NCBI RefSeq assembly: GCF_963675815.1
Contig: NZ_OY776576.1
Span: forward strand, 186,001 to 250,000
Length of the DNA: 64,000 bases
From: an uncultured Desulfuromusa sp.
Lineage (GTDB): Bacteria; Desulfobacterota; Desulfuromonadia; Desulfuromonadales; Geopsychrobacteraceae
Direction of reading: 5' to 3'
Below the pieces are notes generated by a model. The model saw only the letters and a program-made list of their open reading frames with translations, ran no database searches and was not told the DNA's origin. Both the position numbers and the translations under genes were made by a program. Of the stretch, positions 52,259 through 61,121 are shown one piece after another. Each line of letters begins with the position of its first letter. Within the stretch, counting starts at the first letter, position 1.

Positions 52259-54481
52259 TCATCTTTTCTTGAGTTTCATATCTCCACTCTGACGTGATTT
52301 ACGCTTTCGCAAACGCTGGACTTCATGCTGACGCTTTTCCGCCAGTTTAATCAACTTGTCCTGACAACTGGAGGCCCCTTTGCGTGGATTCGAATTCACC
52401 GGCAGGTAGCTGCCATCCGGCTGGAGAACCCAGGCCCCAACTTTATCATTCAGCTGCAATTCCATGAATTCCCGCAGTTGCTCACGTAATGGAGCGGTCT
52501 CTACCGGGATCAAAGCTTCTACACGATATTCCAGATTACGTTTCATCGCATCAGCAGAACCGATGAAAAATTCTTCGTTGCCGCCATTTTGAAAGTAATA
52601 GATCCGCGCATGCTCAAGGAATCTCCCAACAATTGAAACAACCCGGATATTTTCTGAAATATTTGGAAGACCGGGACGAATCCGACAACTGTCACGCACT
52701 AAAAGTTCTATCTTGACTCCTGCCCGCGCGGCCCGATACAGAGCTTTGGTTATATCGACATCTTCCAGCGCATTCATTTTAAAACGAATCAGACCGGGAT
52801 TATTTTTGCTCTGGCAGGATACTTCCCGCTCAATTTTATCGATCAGAGTCTTTTTAAGGATTTTAGGTGCCGGCAGGAGCTTCTTATAATCACGTTTGGG
52901 GCTGAATCCGGTGGTCAGATAATTAAACAGTTCCGTCGCATCCCGACCGACATCTTTATTATAAATAAGAATTCCGACATCAGAATAAAGGCGGGATGTC
53001 ACCGGGTGATAATTCCCGGTCCCAATGTGCACATAGCGCCGCAGGCCTCTAAAATCCTGCCGAATGACGAGGATCACCTTAGCGTGAGTTTTTAATCCGA
53101 CAACACCGTAAGTCACATGAATCCCGGCCTCTTCCATCCTTGACGCCAGTTTGATATTGGCCTGTTCGTCAAAACTGGCTTTCAGCTCAACAACGACCGC
53201 AACCTGTTTCCCGTTTTGGGCAGCGCGAATCAGGTAGTTGATAATTTCACTGTCCGGATCAGTGCGGTACAGGGTCATTTTTATTCCCCTGACTTTCGGA
53301 TCCGTTGCCGCTTCATAGAGAAAACGACCGATCGATGTCGCAAATGATTCATAGGGGTGTTGCAGAAGAATTTCTTTGTGTTCACGAATGCTGTGAAAGA
53401 TATTCCTCTCTTTTGTCAGTAAGGGATGATCGACCGGCAGATGTTTTGCTTCTTTATGTTCAGGCATCTCCAGATGATAAAGTTCCCAGAGATCGCGCAA
53501 TCCGAGGATACATTTTGAAACGGCCACATCTTTTATTTCATCAAGGCCCATTTCGGCAGCAAGACGGCCACGATGCAGGCTCGACATATTCGGCGTGACC
53601 TGGAGCCTGACAATGGGAGCAACTCTTCGAAACTTCAAAGTTGTTTCGATCAACTCCAACAAATCATCTGCGTGTTCCTGATCCTTACTGGTGTTGGCGT
53701 TACGGGTCACCCGGAAAAGTTCGCAACTGACAATCTCCATCCCCGGAAAGAGTAAATCCAGATTATTTTCCATTAAATCTTCCAGCAGAATGAACCTATT
53801 TTTCTTATCATCGATCCGTTGAAACCGATTGGCACCGGCACCAACAGGAACTTTGACCCGGGCGAGGGAAATTTCCTGTTCGTCCGGATAGCGGAGAGTC
53901 ACAAACAGATTAAGAGACAAGTTGGAAACAAACGGAAAAGGGTGTGCTGAATCAATGGACTGCGGGGTGATCAATGGAAAAATATTATCATAAAACCACT
54001 CACGGTTTTTTTGCTGTTCAGCGAGCGTCAGTTGATTGTACTTCAGTATTTCGATTCCCGCTTTGGCAAGATCACTAAAAATAAGATCTTTCGAAACCCG
54101 TTCTTTTTCGGATTGATATGTTTCTATGTACTCATGGCAGGCATCTATCTGCTGCTGCGGTGTTAAGCCATCGACGGTTGTCTCCTGAATCCCTGCTGCA
54201 ACCTGCTGCTTGAGGCCCCCGATTCGCTTCATGTAGAATTCATCCATATTAGAGCCGGAGATGGCGAGAAATTTAACCCGCTCCAATAATGGACTTTTCT
54301 TGTTTTTAGCCTGATAGAGAACCCGATCGTTAAATTTCAACCAACTGAGTTCTCGATTCTGGTAAAGAGAGGAATCATTGAGCCTGGCTTCTAAGTCTTC
54401 CTTTCCCACTGCAACCTCCTCTACAGGTAAAAGCGGAGAAGATTCTAAGTTTCCTGAGGCTTCTGATTGAATCAGATTCAT
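52259..54481 (-). CDS. ppk1: Polyphosphate kinase 1
   Basis: 740-residue enzyme that makes polyphosphate from ATP at the membrane/nucleoid. N-terminal and head domains are normal (LSWLKFNDRVLYQAK). The catalytic domains show KMTLYRTDPDS, the autophosphorylated His in GLKTHAKVILVIR, HIGTGNYHPVTSRLYSDVG, and the second His in FLEHARIYYFQNGGNEEFFIGSADAM (partly quoted). The C-terminus is extended by a basic tail rich in Lys/Arg (RLRKRKSRQSGDMKLKKR at the end). It is divergent from ppx. A small zinc-ribbon gene lies 125 bases upstream on the same strand. Confidence 0.97.
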   Translation of the reverse strand: MNLIQSEASGNLESSPLLPVEEVAVGKEDLEARLNDSSLYQNRELSWLKFNDRVLYQAKNKKSPLLERVKFLAISGSNMDEFYMKRIGGLKQQVAAGIQETTVDGLTPQQQIDACHEYIETYQSEKERVSKDLIFSDLAKAGIEILKYNQLTLAEQQKNREWFYDNIFPLITPQSIDSAHPFPFVSNLSLNLFVTLRYPDEQEISLARVKVPVGAGANRFQRIDDKKNRFILLEDLMENNLDLLFPGMEIVSCELFRVTRNANTSKDQEHADDLLELIETTLKFRRVAPIVRLQVTPNMSSLHRGRLAAEMGLDEIKDVAVSKCILGLRDLWELYHLEMPEHKEAKHLPVDHPLLTKERNIFHSIREHKEILLQHPYESFATSIGRFLYEAATDPKVRGIKMTLYRTDPDSEIINYLIRAAQNGKQVAVVVELKASFDEQANIKLASRMEEAGIHVTYGVVGLKTHAKVILVIRQDFRGLRRYVHIGTGNYHPVTSRLYSDVGILIYNKDVGRDATELFNYLTTGFSPKRDYKKLLPAPKILKKTLIDKIEREVSCQSKNNPGLIRFKMNALEDVDITKALYRAARAGVKIELLVRDSCRIRPGLPNISENIRVVSIVGRFLEHARIYYFQNGGNEEFFIGSADAMKRNLEYRVEALIPVETAPLREQLREFMELQLNDKVGAWVLQPDGSYLPVNSNPRKGASSCQDKLIKLAEKRQHEVQRLRKRKSRQSGDMKLKKR

Positions 54482-54606
54482 ATGAATGCACCTTTTTCCC
54501 AGTCTGGAGTGGCATCTGAAAATTATACAATTGCGACAGACTAGAGGAGAAATGTGAGCATTCTGTTAGTAATTCTGAAAAATCATTTATTCTCTGGAAA
54601 TTAAAA

Positions 54607-54757
54607 TCATTTTTCCTTAGAGTTTTTACTCCCTTTAACCTTGACCTTAACGGGTTTACACACCTGCGATTTTTTTTTTGACCTGTGAACCACACTTCTC
54701 ACAGGTAAATTTCGCTTCTTTTTTTTTGACCGGAGACGCACCTTTTAGACAGCCCAT
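54607..54757 (-). CDS. Small zinc-ribbon protein with an A10 frameshift (slippage or indel)
   Basis: ATG 54757 has AAGGA 8 bases upstream. The frame reads MGCLKGASPVKKKEAKFTCE, then KCGSQVKKK, then stops at 54656 after 33 codons. The stop comes right after a run of ten A. With nine A the frame continues SQVCKPVKVKVKGSKNSKEK to a TGA at 54607, giving 49 residues. The continuation contains C-K-P, the third cysteine of a C-x2-C-G ... C-K-P zinc ribbon seen in similar short delta-proteobacterial proteins. Either RNA polymerase or ribosome slippage on A10 makes the full protein, or the gene carries a fresh indel. It lies upstream of ppk1, probably co-transcribed. Confidence 0.65.
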
Positions 54758-54798
54758 TTATTTTTCCTTACAAATAATTTGCTATGGATTAGCATGAT

Positions 54799-54812
54799 AA
54801 TGTATATACATT
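54799..54812. promoter_or_regulatory. 14-bp palindrome AATGTATATACATT in the ppk1 / ppx divergent region
   Basis: Perfect palindrome 41 bases before the zinc-ribbon start and 48 bases before the ppx start, overlapping plausible -10 regions on both strands (TATATA rightward, TATCAT leftward). A copy with one change lies at 58797-58810 before the CHAD gene. Candidate operator of a shared repressor. Confidence 0.6.
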
Positions 54813-54860
54813 TTAAAGTTAACTAGAAATGTCAAGAATAGCAAGAGGATCGCATCAAAA

Positions 54861-56444
54861 ATGAAAGAGACGATGACTATCGAGACTACAACCCTCAATA
54901 ATGAGTCAGATACAACCCGACTGGCAGCGATTGATATCGGGACAAATTCCATCCGATGTATTGTCGTCGAAGTTGATCCACTGGGAAATTTCCGGGTTCT
55001 GGATGATGAAAAAGCCATGGTTCGCCTCGGTGAAGGACTCACTGAAACCGGTTTTATTTCCGATCCGGCCAAAAATCGCGCAATCGATGCGTTACAGCGC
55101 ATGACTAAAATCAGCCACGGCCTTGGAGCAGAGATCGCAGCAGTAGTCGCGACAAGTGCCGTACGCAAAGCCCTCAACAGGAATCAATTCCTGCGTCACG
55201 TAAAAAAAGCAACAGGACTCAACATCAATGTCATCTCAGGCACTGAGGAAGCAGAATTGGCCGGTTTAAGTGTTCATCATAATTTTGCCCTGGATCAACA
55301 GCGCTACGCTATGGCCGATATCGGAGGAGGCAGTGTTGAAATTGTCATTGCAACAGGTCGTCATGCTGAAACAGTTATTTCCCTGGAACTTGGAGCGGTT
55401 TTTTTGACCGAAAAATTCCTTCACAAGGATCCCCCTGACCCGTCAGAGCTCAAACAATTACGCAAATATATCCGCAAGAAGCTCAAAAAAGCAGGAATTG
55501 GGGAAGGAATACCCGTGTCCTGTCTGATTGGTTCCGGCGGCACCATGACGAACTTAGGCAGCATGATCATGGCTATGCGGGGGGAACAATATGAATCCGT
55601 ACATCGCTATGAAGTTTTACATTCTGAAATCATCCACCTGCTTTCGATGCTGTGCCGTAAAAAACAGAAAGAGCGATTGCAGATTCCCGGCTTAAACCCC
55701 GAGCGCGCTGATATTATTCTGGCCGGAATGATTTTGACGGATGAATTGATGCGGCGTTCCCGCACAAACCAATTGCGGATCAACGCGCAAGGAATCCGTG
55801 AAGGGCTCATTCTTCAGAGCATGCACAAGCGCGACTTAATTTCAGAACCGGAACAACCACGTGATTGGCGAAACTCCATCCTGGAATTTGCCGGTTCATG
55901 CCGCTTCGACAAGTTGCATTCACTTCAGGTCAATCATCTGGCCCAGAAAATCTTTACCGCTGTCGCCCCCATGAATCAATTGACATCGCGACATGCCGAG
56001 CTCCTCGAAGCGGCAGCAATCCTTCATGACATCGGATACTTTATCAGCTATGACCGTCATCATAAACATTCCTACCACCTGATCCGGCACGCGAACCTGT
56101 TCGGTTTTACCCCGCGGGAGCGGGAAATAATCGCCAACCTGGCCCGCTACCACCGTAAAGCCAAACCGAAAAAGAACCATGATAATTTTTCCGCACTGAA
56201 TCCCGAAGATCAAAAACTTGTCCGGCAGCTTGGGGGTATCCTGCGTCTTGCCGATGGTTTGGACCGGCGGCGTAATGGCCAGGTGACGGATATTCTCTGC
56301 CGGCCACAGGGCCATTTGTTTACCCTGAAATTACAGGGACAGGGGGACCTTTCCGTTGAAATCTATGGCGCAAAAAGCAAAGGCGATCTGTTTGAATCCG
56401 CTTTTGACACTCAATTAAATGTCACAACAAAGGAAACGCAATGA
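54861..56444 (+). CDS. ppx: Exopolyphosphatase / Ppx-GppA family with C-terminal HD domain
   Basis: 527 residues. The ASKHA phosphatase domain is at about 20-325: LAAIDIGTNSIRCIVVEV, VVATSAVRKALNRNQFL, SGTEEAELAGLSV, MADIGGGSVEIVIATG and LIGSGGTMTNLGSM. The C-terminal HD domain has EAAAILHDIGYFISYDRHHK, as in long Ppx/GppA. It removes terminal phosphate from polyphosphate and may also act on pppGpp. A ribosome site AAGAGGA is about 11 bases before the ATG; an ATG four codons later is possible. The stop overlaps sixA (ATGA). First gene of ppx-sixA-ppk2. Confidence 0.95.
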   Translation: MKETMTIETTTLNNESDTTRLAAIDIGTNSIRCIVVEVDPLGNFRVLDDEKAMVRLGEGLTETGFISDPAKNRAIDALQRMTKISHGLGAEIAAVVATSAVRKALNRNQFLRHVKKATGLNINVISGTEEAELAGLSVHHNFALDQQRYAMADIGGGSVEIVIATGRHAETVISLELGAVFLTEKFLHKDPPDPSELKQLRKYIRKKLKKAGIGEGIPVSCLIGSGGTMTNLGSMIMAMRGEQYESVHRYEVLHSEIIHLLSMLCRKKQKERLQIPGLNPERADIILAGMILTDELMRRSRTNQLRINAQGIREGLILQSMHKRDLISEPEQPRDWRNSILEFAGSCRFDKLHSLQVNHLAQKIFTAVAPMNQLTSRHAELLEAAAILHDIGYFISYDRHHKHSYHLIRHANLFGFTPREREIIANLARYHRKAKPKKNHDNFSALNPEDQKLVRQLGGILRLADGLDRRRNGQVTDILCRPQGHLFTLKLQGQGDLSVEIYGAKSKGDLFESAFDTQLNVTTKETQ

Positions 56445-56932
56445 AACACCTGACCCTGATTCGCCACGCGAAGTCGGACTGGTCCGACCCGACTCTGGCG
56501 GACTTTGACCGGCCACTTAATTCAAAGGGCAAAAAAGCAGCACCACTTATGGGTCGACGCATGGTCAAAGCCGGAATCATTCCGGATCTCTTTATCTGCA
56601 GTCCGGCTAAACGGGCATCTAAAACGGCTAAGTTATTAGCTCGTGAACTTGAGATCAGCAAAGAAGCCATTGTTTATAATCAGGAGATATTTGCAGCCAA
56701 ACTGGAAACATTAATCAAGATCATTTCCGAATGTCCCAACGCAGAACATATCGCTCTGATCGGACACAATGTCAGTCTGACTGATTTAGCCGGATGGCTA
56801 AGCTCTGAAGCTCCGAACTGGCTGAAAACCTGTGCAGTCATAAGCTTCAGGCTTGATATAGACGACTGGAAAAACATTTCTCAGGGATGTGGTACGATTT
56901 TACATTATGACTACCCGAAAAAACCAACCTGA
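56441..56932 (+). CDS. sixA: SixA-type phosphohistidine phosphatase
   Basis: 163-residue histidine phosphatase. The N-terminal RHA catalytic motif is LTLIRHAKSDWSD, with LFICSPAKRASKTAKLLA and LIGHNVSLTDLAGWL (second His). It lacks the large insertions of other branches, which is typical of SixA. The ATG overlaps the ppx stop. SixA genes beside ppx and CHAD/CYTH genes are frequent, which hints at a role on phosphorylated proteins or small polyphosphate-linked substrates and not only on ArcB-like phospho-His. Confidence 0.9.
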   Translation: MKHLTLIRHAKSDWSDPTLADFDRPLNSKGKKAAPLMGRRMVKAGIIPDLFICSPAKRASKTAKLLARELEISKEAIVYNQEIFAAKLETLIKIISECPNAEHIALIGHNVSLTDLAGWLSSEAPNWLKTCAVISFRLDIDDWKNISQGCGTILHYDYPKKPT

Positions 56933-56949
56933 AATAACGGAGAAGACTT

Positions 56950-57810
56950 ATGGGACATAAAGATGACGGAAAAGCTCCAGTAAAAGAACAGAGAAAGTTT
57001 CATCGTCAGAATCGTTGCCGCAATGCTCCTCTCAAAAAAATTAAAAACAAGGATTATGAAAAAGCCCTGGAAAAACTTCAGATCGAGCTGGTCAAACTTC
57101 AAGAGTGGATTCGACATAAAAAATTGAAAGTCGTCGTCATTTTTGAAGGACGGGATGCTGCAGGAAAAGGGGGAGCCATCAAGCGAATTACGGAATGTCT
57201 CAGCCCGAGAATTGCGCGGGTCGTCGCTCTTCCTGCCCCGACAGAACGGGAAAAAACACAATGGTATTTTCAGCGTTACATCCAGCACCTGCCGGCTGGA
57301 GGCGAAATGGTGTTGTTTGACCGCAGTTGGTATAACCGCGCCGGGGTTGAAAAGGTGATGGGTTTTTGCAGCAAAGATGAATACCGTGAATTTATGCGTT
57401 CCTGCCCCGAATTTGAGCGGATGCTGGTACGGAGTGGAATTATTCTGATCAAATACTGGTTTTCAATCTGCAATGACATCCAGGAACAGCGATTTCAGAA
57501 GCGGCTTGATGAGCCGACCAAGCGCTGGAAACTCAGTGAGATGGATCTGAAATCCCGGTCCCTTTGGGTTGAATATTCCATGGCGAAGGATGAAATGTTT
57601 TCTCATACCGACATCAAACAGGCACCATGGTATGTGGTGGATGGTGATGTAAAAAAGCGCGCCCGGCTGAATGTTATTTCTCATCTGTTGAGCATGATCA
57701 AATATGAAGATCTCACCCCCGATCCGATCGTTCTCCCTCCCCGCCCTGAAGAAATCGGCTATGTGAGACCACCATTAGAGGATCAGACATTCATCCCGGA
57801 AGTTTATTGA
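56950..57810 (+). CDS. ppk2: Polyphosphate kinase 2
   Basis: 286-residue PPK2, a thymidylate-kinase-fold enzyme that uses polyphosphate to phosphorylate nucleotides. Walker A is FEGRDAAGKGGAIKRI, the lid region is ALPAPTEREKTQWYFQRYI, Walker B is LFDRSWYNRAGVEKVMGF, and the C-terminal APWYVVDGDVKKRARLNVI is intact. The length and single domain fit class I PPK2 (ADP/GDP to ATP/GTP), but class cannot be fixed by eye. It starts 17 bases after sixA. Together with ppx it makes this a polyphosphate-consuming operon opposite ppk1. Confidence 0.95.
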   Translation: MGHKDDGKAPVKEQRKFHRQNRCRNAPLKKIKNKDYEKALEKLQIELVKLQEWIRHKKLKVVVIFEGRDAAGKGGAIKRITECLSPRIARVVALPAPTEREKTQWYFQRYIQHLPAGGEMVLFDRSWYNRAGVEKVMGFCSKDEYREFMRSCPEFERMLVRSGIILIKYWFSICNDIQEQRFQKRLDEPTKRWKLSEMDLKSRSLWVEYSMAKDEMFSHTDIKQAPWYVVDGDVKKRARLNVISHLLSMIKYEDLTPDPIVLPPRPEEIGYVRPPLEDQTFIPEVY

Positions 57811-58586
57811 CCCATTATTTGCTCATCGCCAACCCTGGCCTGACGAGGTGGAACGATTAACTCAACCGTAGTCATCGGCCAGCCGGGGGGCCCACTGGGC
57901 CCCTCATATCTGAGAAACACTCCGTCAGATTCACGGAGCCAATAATAGCAGCTCCAGAAATGAGCCTTTAAACCCGTCAATTGAATCTTCAGTTTAATCA
58001 GTTTTTGGTCAATCCCTGCGAACTCAAGCTCTTCTTCGGCGACTCTGTTCACCTGCAAACGGTGAATATCCAAGGTATCGGGCCGGATACTCCAAAATTC
58101 AAGGTGCTGTCGATCAGCATCGACAAACTGCCGCAATGACAGGGAAAGCGCCTGATACCAGGGAGCAGAATCGATGGCAACCGTCCGATGATACTCTTTC
58201 CCTTTGAAAATCCCCTTGAAGATGATCGTATTCCCCTTGCGAACGACATCAATAGCAGTCTCCGTTGCGGGGTCGTCAACGGACCAGGTATGGGTTGAAA
58301 AATCAGTTCGCATCCGGGTGACATCACGTTCTTCACCCAATGTCGTTGTCAGCTCCAGATCTTCTCCAGACCGAAGATGCCAATCAAAACCAATAACCTT
58401 GTCTCCGGTTTTCTTCAGATAATGGTGTTCCTCAACAGGCAAAGCGTAAATTGTCGCAGCCGTCAACAGGGGGAACACAACAAGCACGACAATACAAAAA
58501 AGACCGTACAGCTTCCGAAAAGGACAAATATGAGCTAAAAACCCCACTGACAACGTCGACACCATCTCCCTCGATGAGCTTTTCAT
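57804..58586 (-). CDS. Membrane-anchored conserved hypothetical protein (possibly DUF3108-like)
   Basis: About 260 residues. One N-terminal hydrophobic segment (LFCIVVLVVFPLLTAATIYA) is followed by a beta-rich periplasmic part without enzyme motifs: VIGFDWHLRSGEDLELTTTL, GNTIIFKGIFKGKEYHRTVA, APWYQALSLSLRQFVDADRQ. The pattern of short strands and a mid-protein WYQ-LS-LR segment recalls DUF3108-type lipocalin-like proteins, but I am not certain. Starts at 58586 (ATG) or 58631 (TTG) are both possible. It lies convergent with ppk2, overlapping its last codons by 7 bases, inside the polyphosphate region but on the other strand. Confidence 0.55.
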   Translation of the reverse strand: MKSSSREMVSTLSVGFLAHICPFRKLYGLFCIVVLVVFPLLTAATIYALPVEEHHYLKKTGDKVIGFDWHLRSGEDLELTTTLGEERDVTRMRTDFSTHTWSVDDPATETAIDVVRKGNTIIFKGIFKGKEYHRTVAIDSAPWYQALSLSLRQFVDADRQHLEFWSIRPDTLDIHRLQVNRVAEEELEFAGIDQKLIKLKIQLTGLKAHFWSCYYWLRESDGVFLRYEGPSGPPGWPMTTVELIVPPRQARVGDEQIMGQ

Positions 58587-58768
58587 CAAAACATGTCCCC
58601 GAGACAAACCATTCAACCTATCTGCAACCAACAGCAGTCAGACACAAAGAACTTTTCGTACATAAATTTCTTATGATATGGGAAAGAATGTTAGGTGGTT
58701 GTGAAAAAATGATGTGAATGATGTAAATTTTTAAGACCGGACAATATACAAAGGAGTCGTTCTACGGC

Positions 58769-58810
58769 TTGATTAATTCACACTATTGATATATACAATG
58801 TATAGACATT
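58769..58810 (+). promoter_or_regulatory. Promoter and palindromic operator of the CHAD-ParA operon
   Basis: -35 TTGATT at 58769-58774, 17-base spacer, -10 TATACA at 58792-58797. Directly after it stands AATGTATAGACATT (58797-58810), one base different from the perfect palindrome at 54799-54812. The site covers the probable transcription start, as expected for a repressor. Confidence 0.6.
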
Positions 58811-58842
58811 TACTATGCAATATATTCAAGAAGTGAGAAAAA

Positions 58843-60372
58843 ATGAAATCAGGCAGTAATTGGCGGCTCGGGCAAGAGACTTCTATTCAGGACATGGAAG
58901 CGCTGATACAAAATGGCTATGTTCTGCAACGTCTGAACTCAGTGAATCAACAGGTCACCTTACTGGACAGTTACGACTGGGACATTTGGCAAAGTGGAAT
59001 GTTGCTGCTGGATAATGGCAATAAAGAACTACGTTTGCTCACAAAGGATGATCATTGTCTGGCGAGCTGTCAAACGACAGAAGAAAAACACTTTTGGTGG
59101 CAGTTACCTGCGGGGGAACTGGCAAACAGACTGAAAGAGCTGATCTCAATTCGTGCTTTGACTCCGAAGCATACAGCGTTGATAGTGACTGAGTATTTCA
59201 CGGTCCTGAATGAAGATGACAAAATCGTTGTCCGTGCCGAACTTGTTTCAATAACGGTTGAAAAGAAGCAGCCTTGCCGGTTTCTGAAAGTCTTGCCACT
59301 GAAAGGCTATCAACGCGAATATACGCAACTGTTAAAATCTCTTGCGCCCCTGAATCCGGAAGAATTGACAGATTCCGGTTTACGGAATCTCCTGCAACAA
59401 GCCGGGTTGGAGGCTCACATTCCCAAAAGCAAAGCCATCTTCAATCTTGAAGACCATGAAACCGCCGAGATTGTCGTGGCCCGCATGGCAAAAGAAATGA
59501 TTCAATTGGCCCGGGAACAGGAACAGGGAATCATTGACGATATTGATACTGAATTTGTTCATCAGTATCGGGTCAATATCCGGAAAACCCGTTCGCTGAT
59601 CAGTCTGTTTAAAAAAACGCTTTCTCCGCAACGGTTCCAATTCCTGAAAAGTGAGCTGAAAACGATCGGCAGCCGGACAAATGAGTTACGTGACCTGGAT
59701 GTTTTTCTCCTGGATCAGGATTATTATCGGGATCTGTTACCGCAGAATTTGTGGCCCGGACTTGAACAATTATTCAGAAGGATCAAACGCCGGCGAACAA
59801 GCACCTACAAAAAGATGAAAGCGCAACTGTCCGGCAGCAGCTACCTTGATCAGGTCGATCACTTGCTCCAGGTTCTTCAACAAGATCCGGATCTGCAAAC
59901 AAAACAAGCACGAGCAGAGATCAAATCCCTCGTCAGCAGAAAAATATCAGCTCAATACCGGTTGATCCAAGCTGATGGTCGTCGCATCGGTGTCGCCACT
60001 GCGGATGCCGCTGTACACGAGTTGCGGATCGAGTGCAAAAAGTTACGCTATTTACTGGAATTGTTCAAAGAACTGTATTCTAAAGATGAGATCAGAGAGT
60101 TGATAAAATTTCTTAAGGTGCTTCAAGATAACCTTGGAAAATTCAATGATTACTCAGTGCAACAGGAGTTTCTCCTCCATTTTGGACAGGGAGCAAGAAT
60201 TTCAGCAGACCAGCTTGCAAGCATCAATGGTTTGGCCGCAGTGCTTTACAATAAGCAACGTGTTGAGCGCAGCTTAGTCGTGAAAAATATTTCCGGTTTT
60301 CTTGAGCCATCAATCGAAAAATTATTTCTGAAACTTTTCCATAGCACCCCCCCTGAAGGGACAAAATCGTGA
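58843..60372 (+). CDS. CHAD-domain protein with degenerate CYTH-like N-terminus
   Basis: 509 residues. The N-terminal 180 residues look like a worn CYTH domain (TLLDSYDWDIWQSGMLLLDN resembles the Y-F-D-T-x-d-x-x-L motif) but have no ExExK metal motif. The CHAD domain at about 215-500 is helical and has both signature repeats, VHQYRVNIRKTRSLISLF and VHELRIECKKLRYLLELF, with the conserved His, Arg and Lys that bind polyphosphate. CHAD proteins of other bacteria are known to localise to polyphosphate granules. Its stop overlaps the GTG start of the ParA-type gene. It is the first gene of the coupled set. Confidence 0.92.
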   Translation: MKSGSNWRLGQETSIQDMEALIQNGYVLQRLNSVNQQVTLLDSYDWDIWQSGMLLLDNGNKELRLLTKDDHCLASCQTTEEKHFWWQLPAGELANRLKELISIRALTPKHTALIVTEYFTVLNEDDKIVVRAELVSITVEKKQPCRFLKVLPLKGYQREYTQLLKSLAPLNPEELTDSGLRNLLQQAGLEAHIPKSKAIFNLEDHETAEIVVARMAKEMIQLAREQEQGIIDDIDTEFVHQYRVNIRKTRSLISLFKKTLSPQRFQFLKSELKTIGSRTNELRDLDVFLLDQDYYRDLLPQNLWPGLEQLFRRIKRRRTSTYKKMKAQLSGSSYLDQVDHLLQVLQQDPDLQTKQARAEIKSLVSRKISAQYRLIQADGRRIGVATADAAVHELRIECKKLRYLLELFKELYSKDEIRELIKFLKVLQDNLGKFNDYSVQQEFLLHFGQGARISADQLASINGLAAVLYNKQRVERSLVVKNISGFLEPSIEKLFLKLFHSTPPEGTKS

Positions 60373-61121
60373 AAATCATCGCGTGTTACAGTATGAAAGG
60401 CGGAGTCGGCAAAACAGCCTCCGCCGTCAATATCGCTTACTGGGCATCCAAGTCGGGACTGCGGACCCTGATCCTCGATCTTGATCCGCAAGGAGCATCT
60501 TCCTTTTATTTCCGGGTCAAATCTTCACCCAAAAAAAACTGGGGCCCGCGCTTCTTTAAGGCCTATGGGCAAATATTGCGACAGATCAAGGCCAGTGATT
60601 TTGATAAGCTTGACATTATCCCGGCCCATCTTTCTTTTCGTCATTTTGACGTGCTGTTACAACAACTCAGCAAACGACAAAATCGCCTGCGACAAGCCCT
60701 TAAAGGGCTGAAAAAAGAATATGACCTGATCATTCTGGATTGCCCTCCGACAATCAGCACCTTGGCAGAAAATATCTTTACTGCTGCCGATCTGATTGTG
60801 GTTCCGGTGATACCAACCACTTTGTCGGAGCGCACGTTTGATCAATTAACCCGTTTTTTCAAGCAAGAGAATTACAGTCGGAAAAAACTGATTCCATTTT
60901 TCACCATGGTGGACGCAAGAAAGCAGCTCCATAAACAAACCGCTATTTCAATGCGCAAGCGTTACAAACGCTTTTTACGCAACGCGATCCCTTTTTCTAC
61001 CGACGTCGAAAAAATGGGCAAGTACCGGGCACCGATTGACACGTTTGCTCACGGCAAACAGGCCAACAAAGCCTATTTCGAACTATGGAAAGAAATTCAT
61101 CAGGAGATGCAGGATTGTTGA
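60369..61121 (+). CDS. ParA/MinD-type partition ATPase
   Basis: 250 residues from GTG 60369 (GTGA overlap with the CHAD stop). The deviant Walker A with signature lysine, YSMKGGVGKTASAVNIAYWA, is intact, as are DLDPQGASS (motif A') and the Walker B LIILDCPPTIS. There is no N-terminal helix-turn-helix, so it is of the short, nucleoid-surfing kind (Soj, ParF, McdA). A basic stretch TAISMRKRYKRFLRNAI lies late in the protein and could bind DNA. Location between CHAD and CYTH genes, far from any origin or parB, points to cargo other than chromosome: polyphosphate granules are the obvious candidate (inference). Confidence 0.9.
   Translation: MKIIACYSMKGGVGKTASAVNIAYWASKSGLRTLILDLDPQGASSFYFRVKSSPKKNWGPRFFKAYGQILRQIKASDFDKLDIIPAHLSFRHFDVLLQQLSKRQNRLRQALKGLKKEYDLIILDCPPTISTLAENIFTAADLIVVPVIPTTLSERTFDQLTRFFKQENYSRKKLIPFFTMVDARKQLHKQTAISMRKRYKRFLRNAIPFSTDVEKMGKYRAPIDTFAHGKQANKAYFELWKEIHQEMQDC

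Noticed and set aside
54782..55177. 131-codon minus-strand ORF over the ppx start
   Set aside because: It is the shadow of ppx in another frame and runs through the divergent promoter and palindrome.
60369..61121. Chromosome or plasmid partition parA
   Set aside because: No parB, parS-like sites, replication initiator or origin features are nearby. The coupling to CHAD and CYTH genes points to another cargo, though this is not proven.
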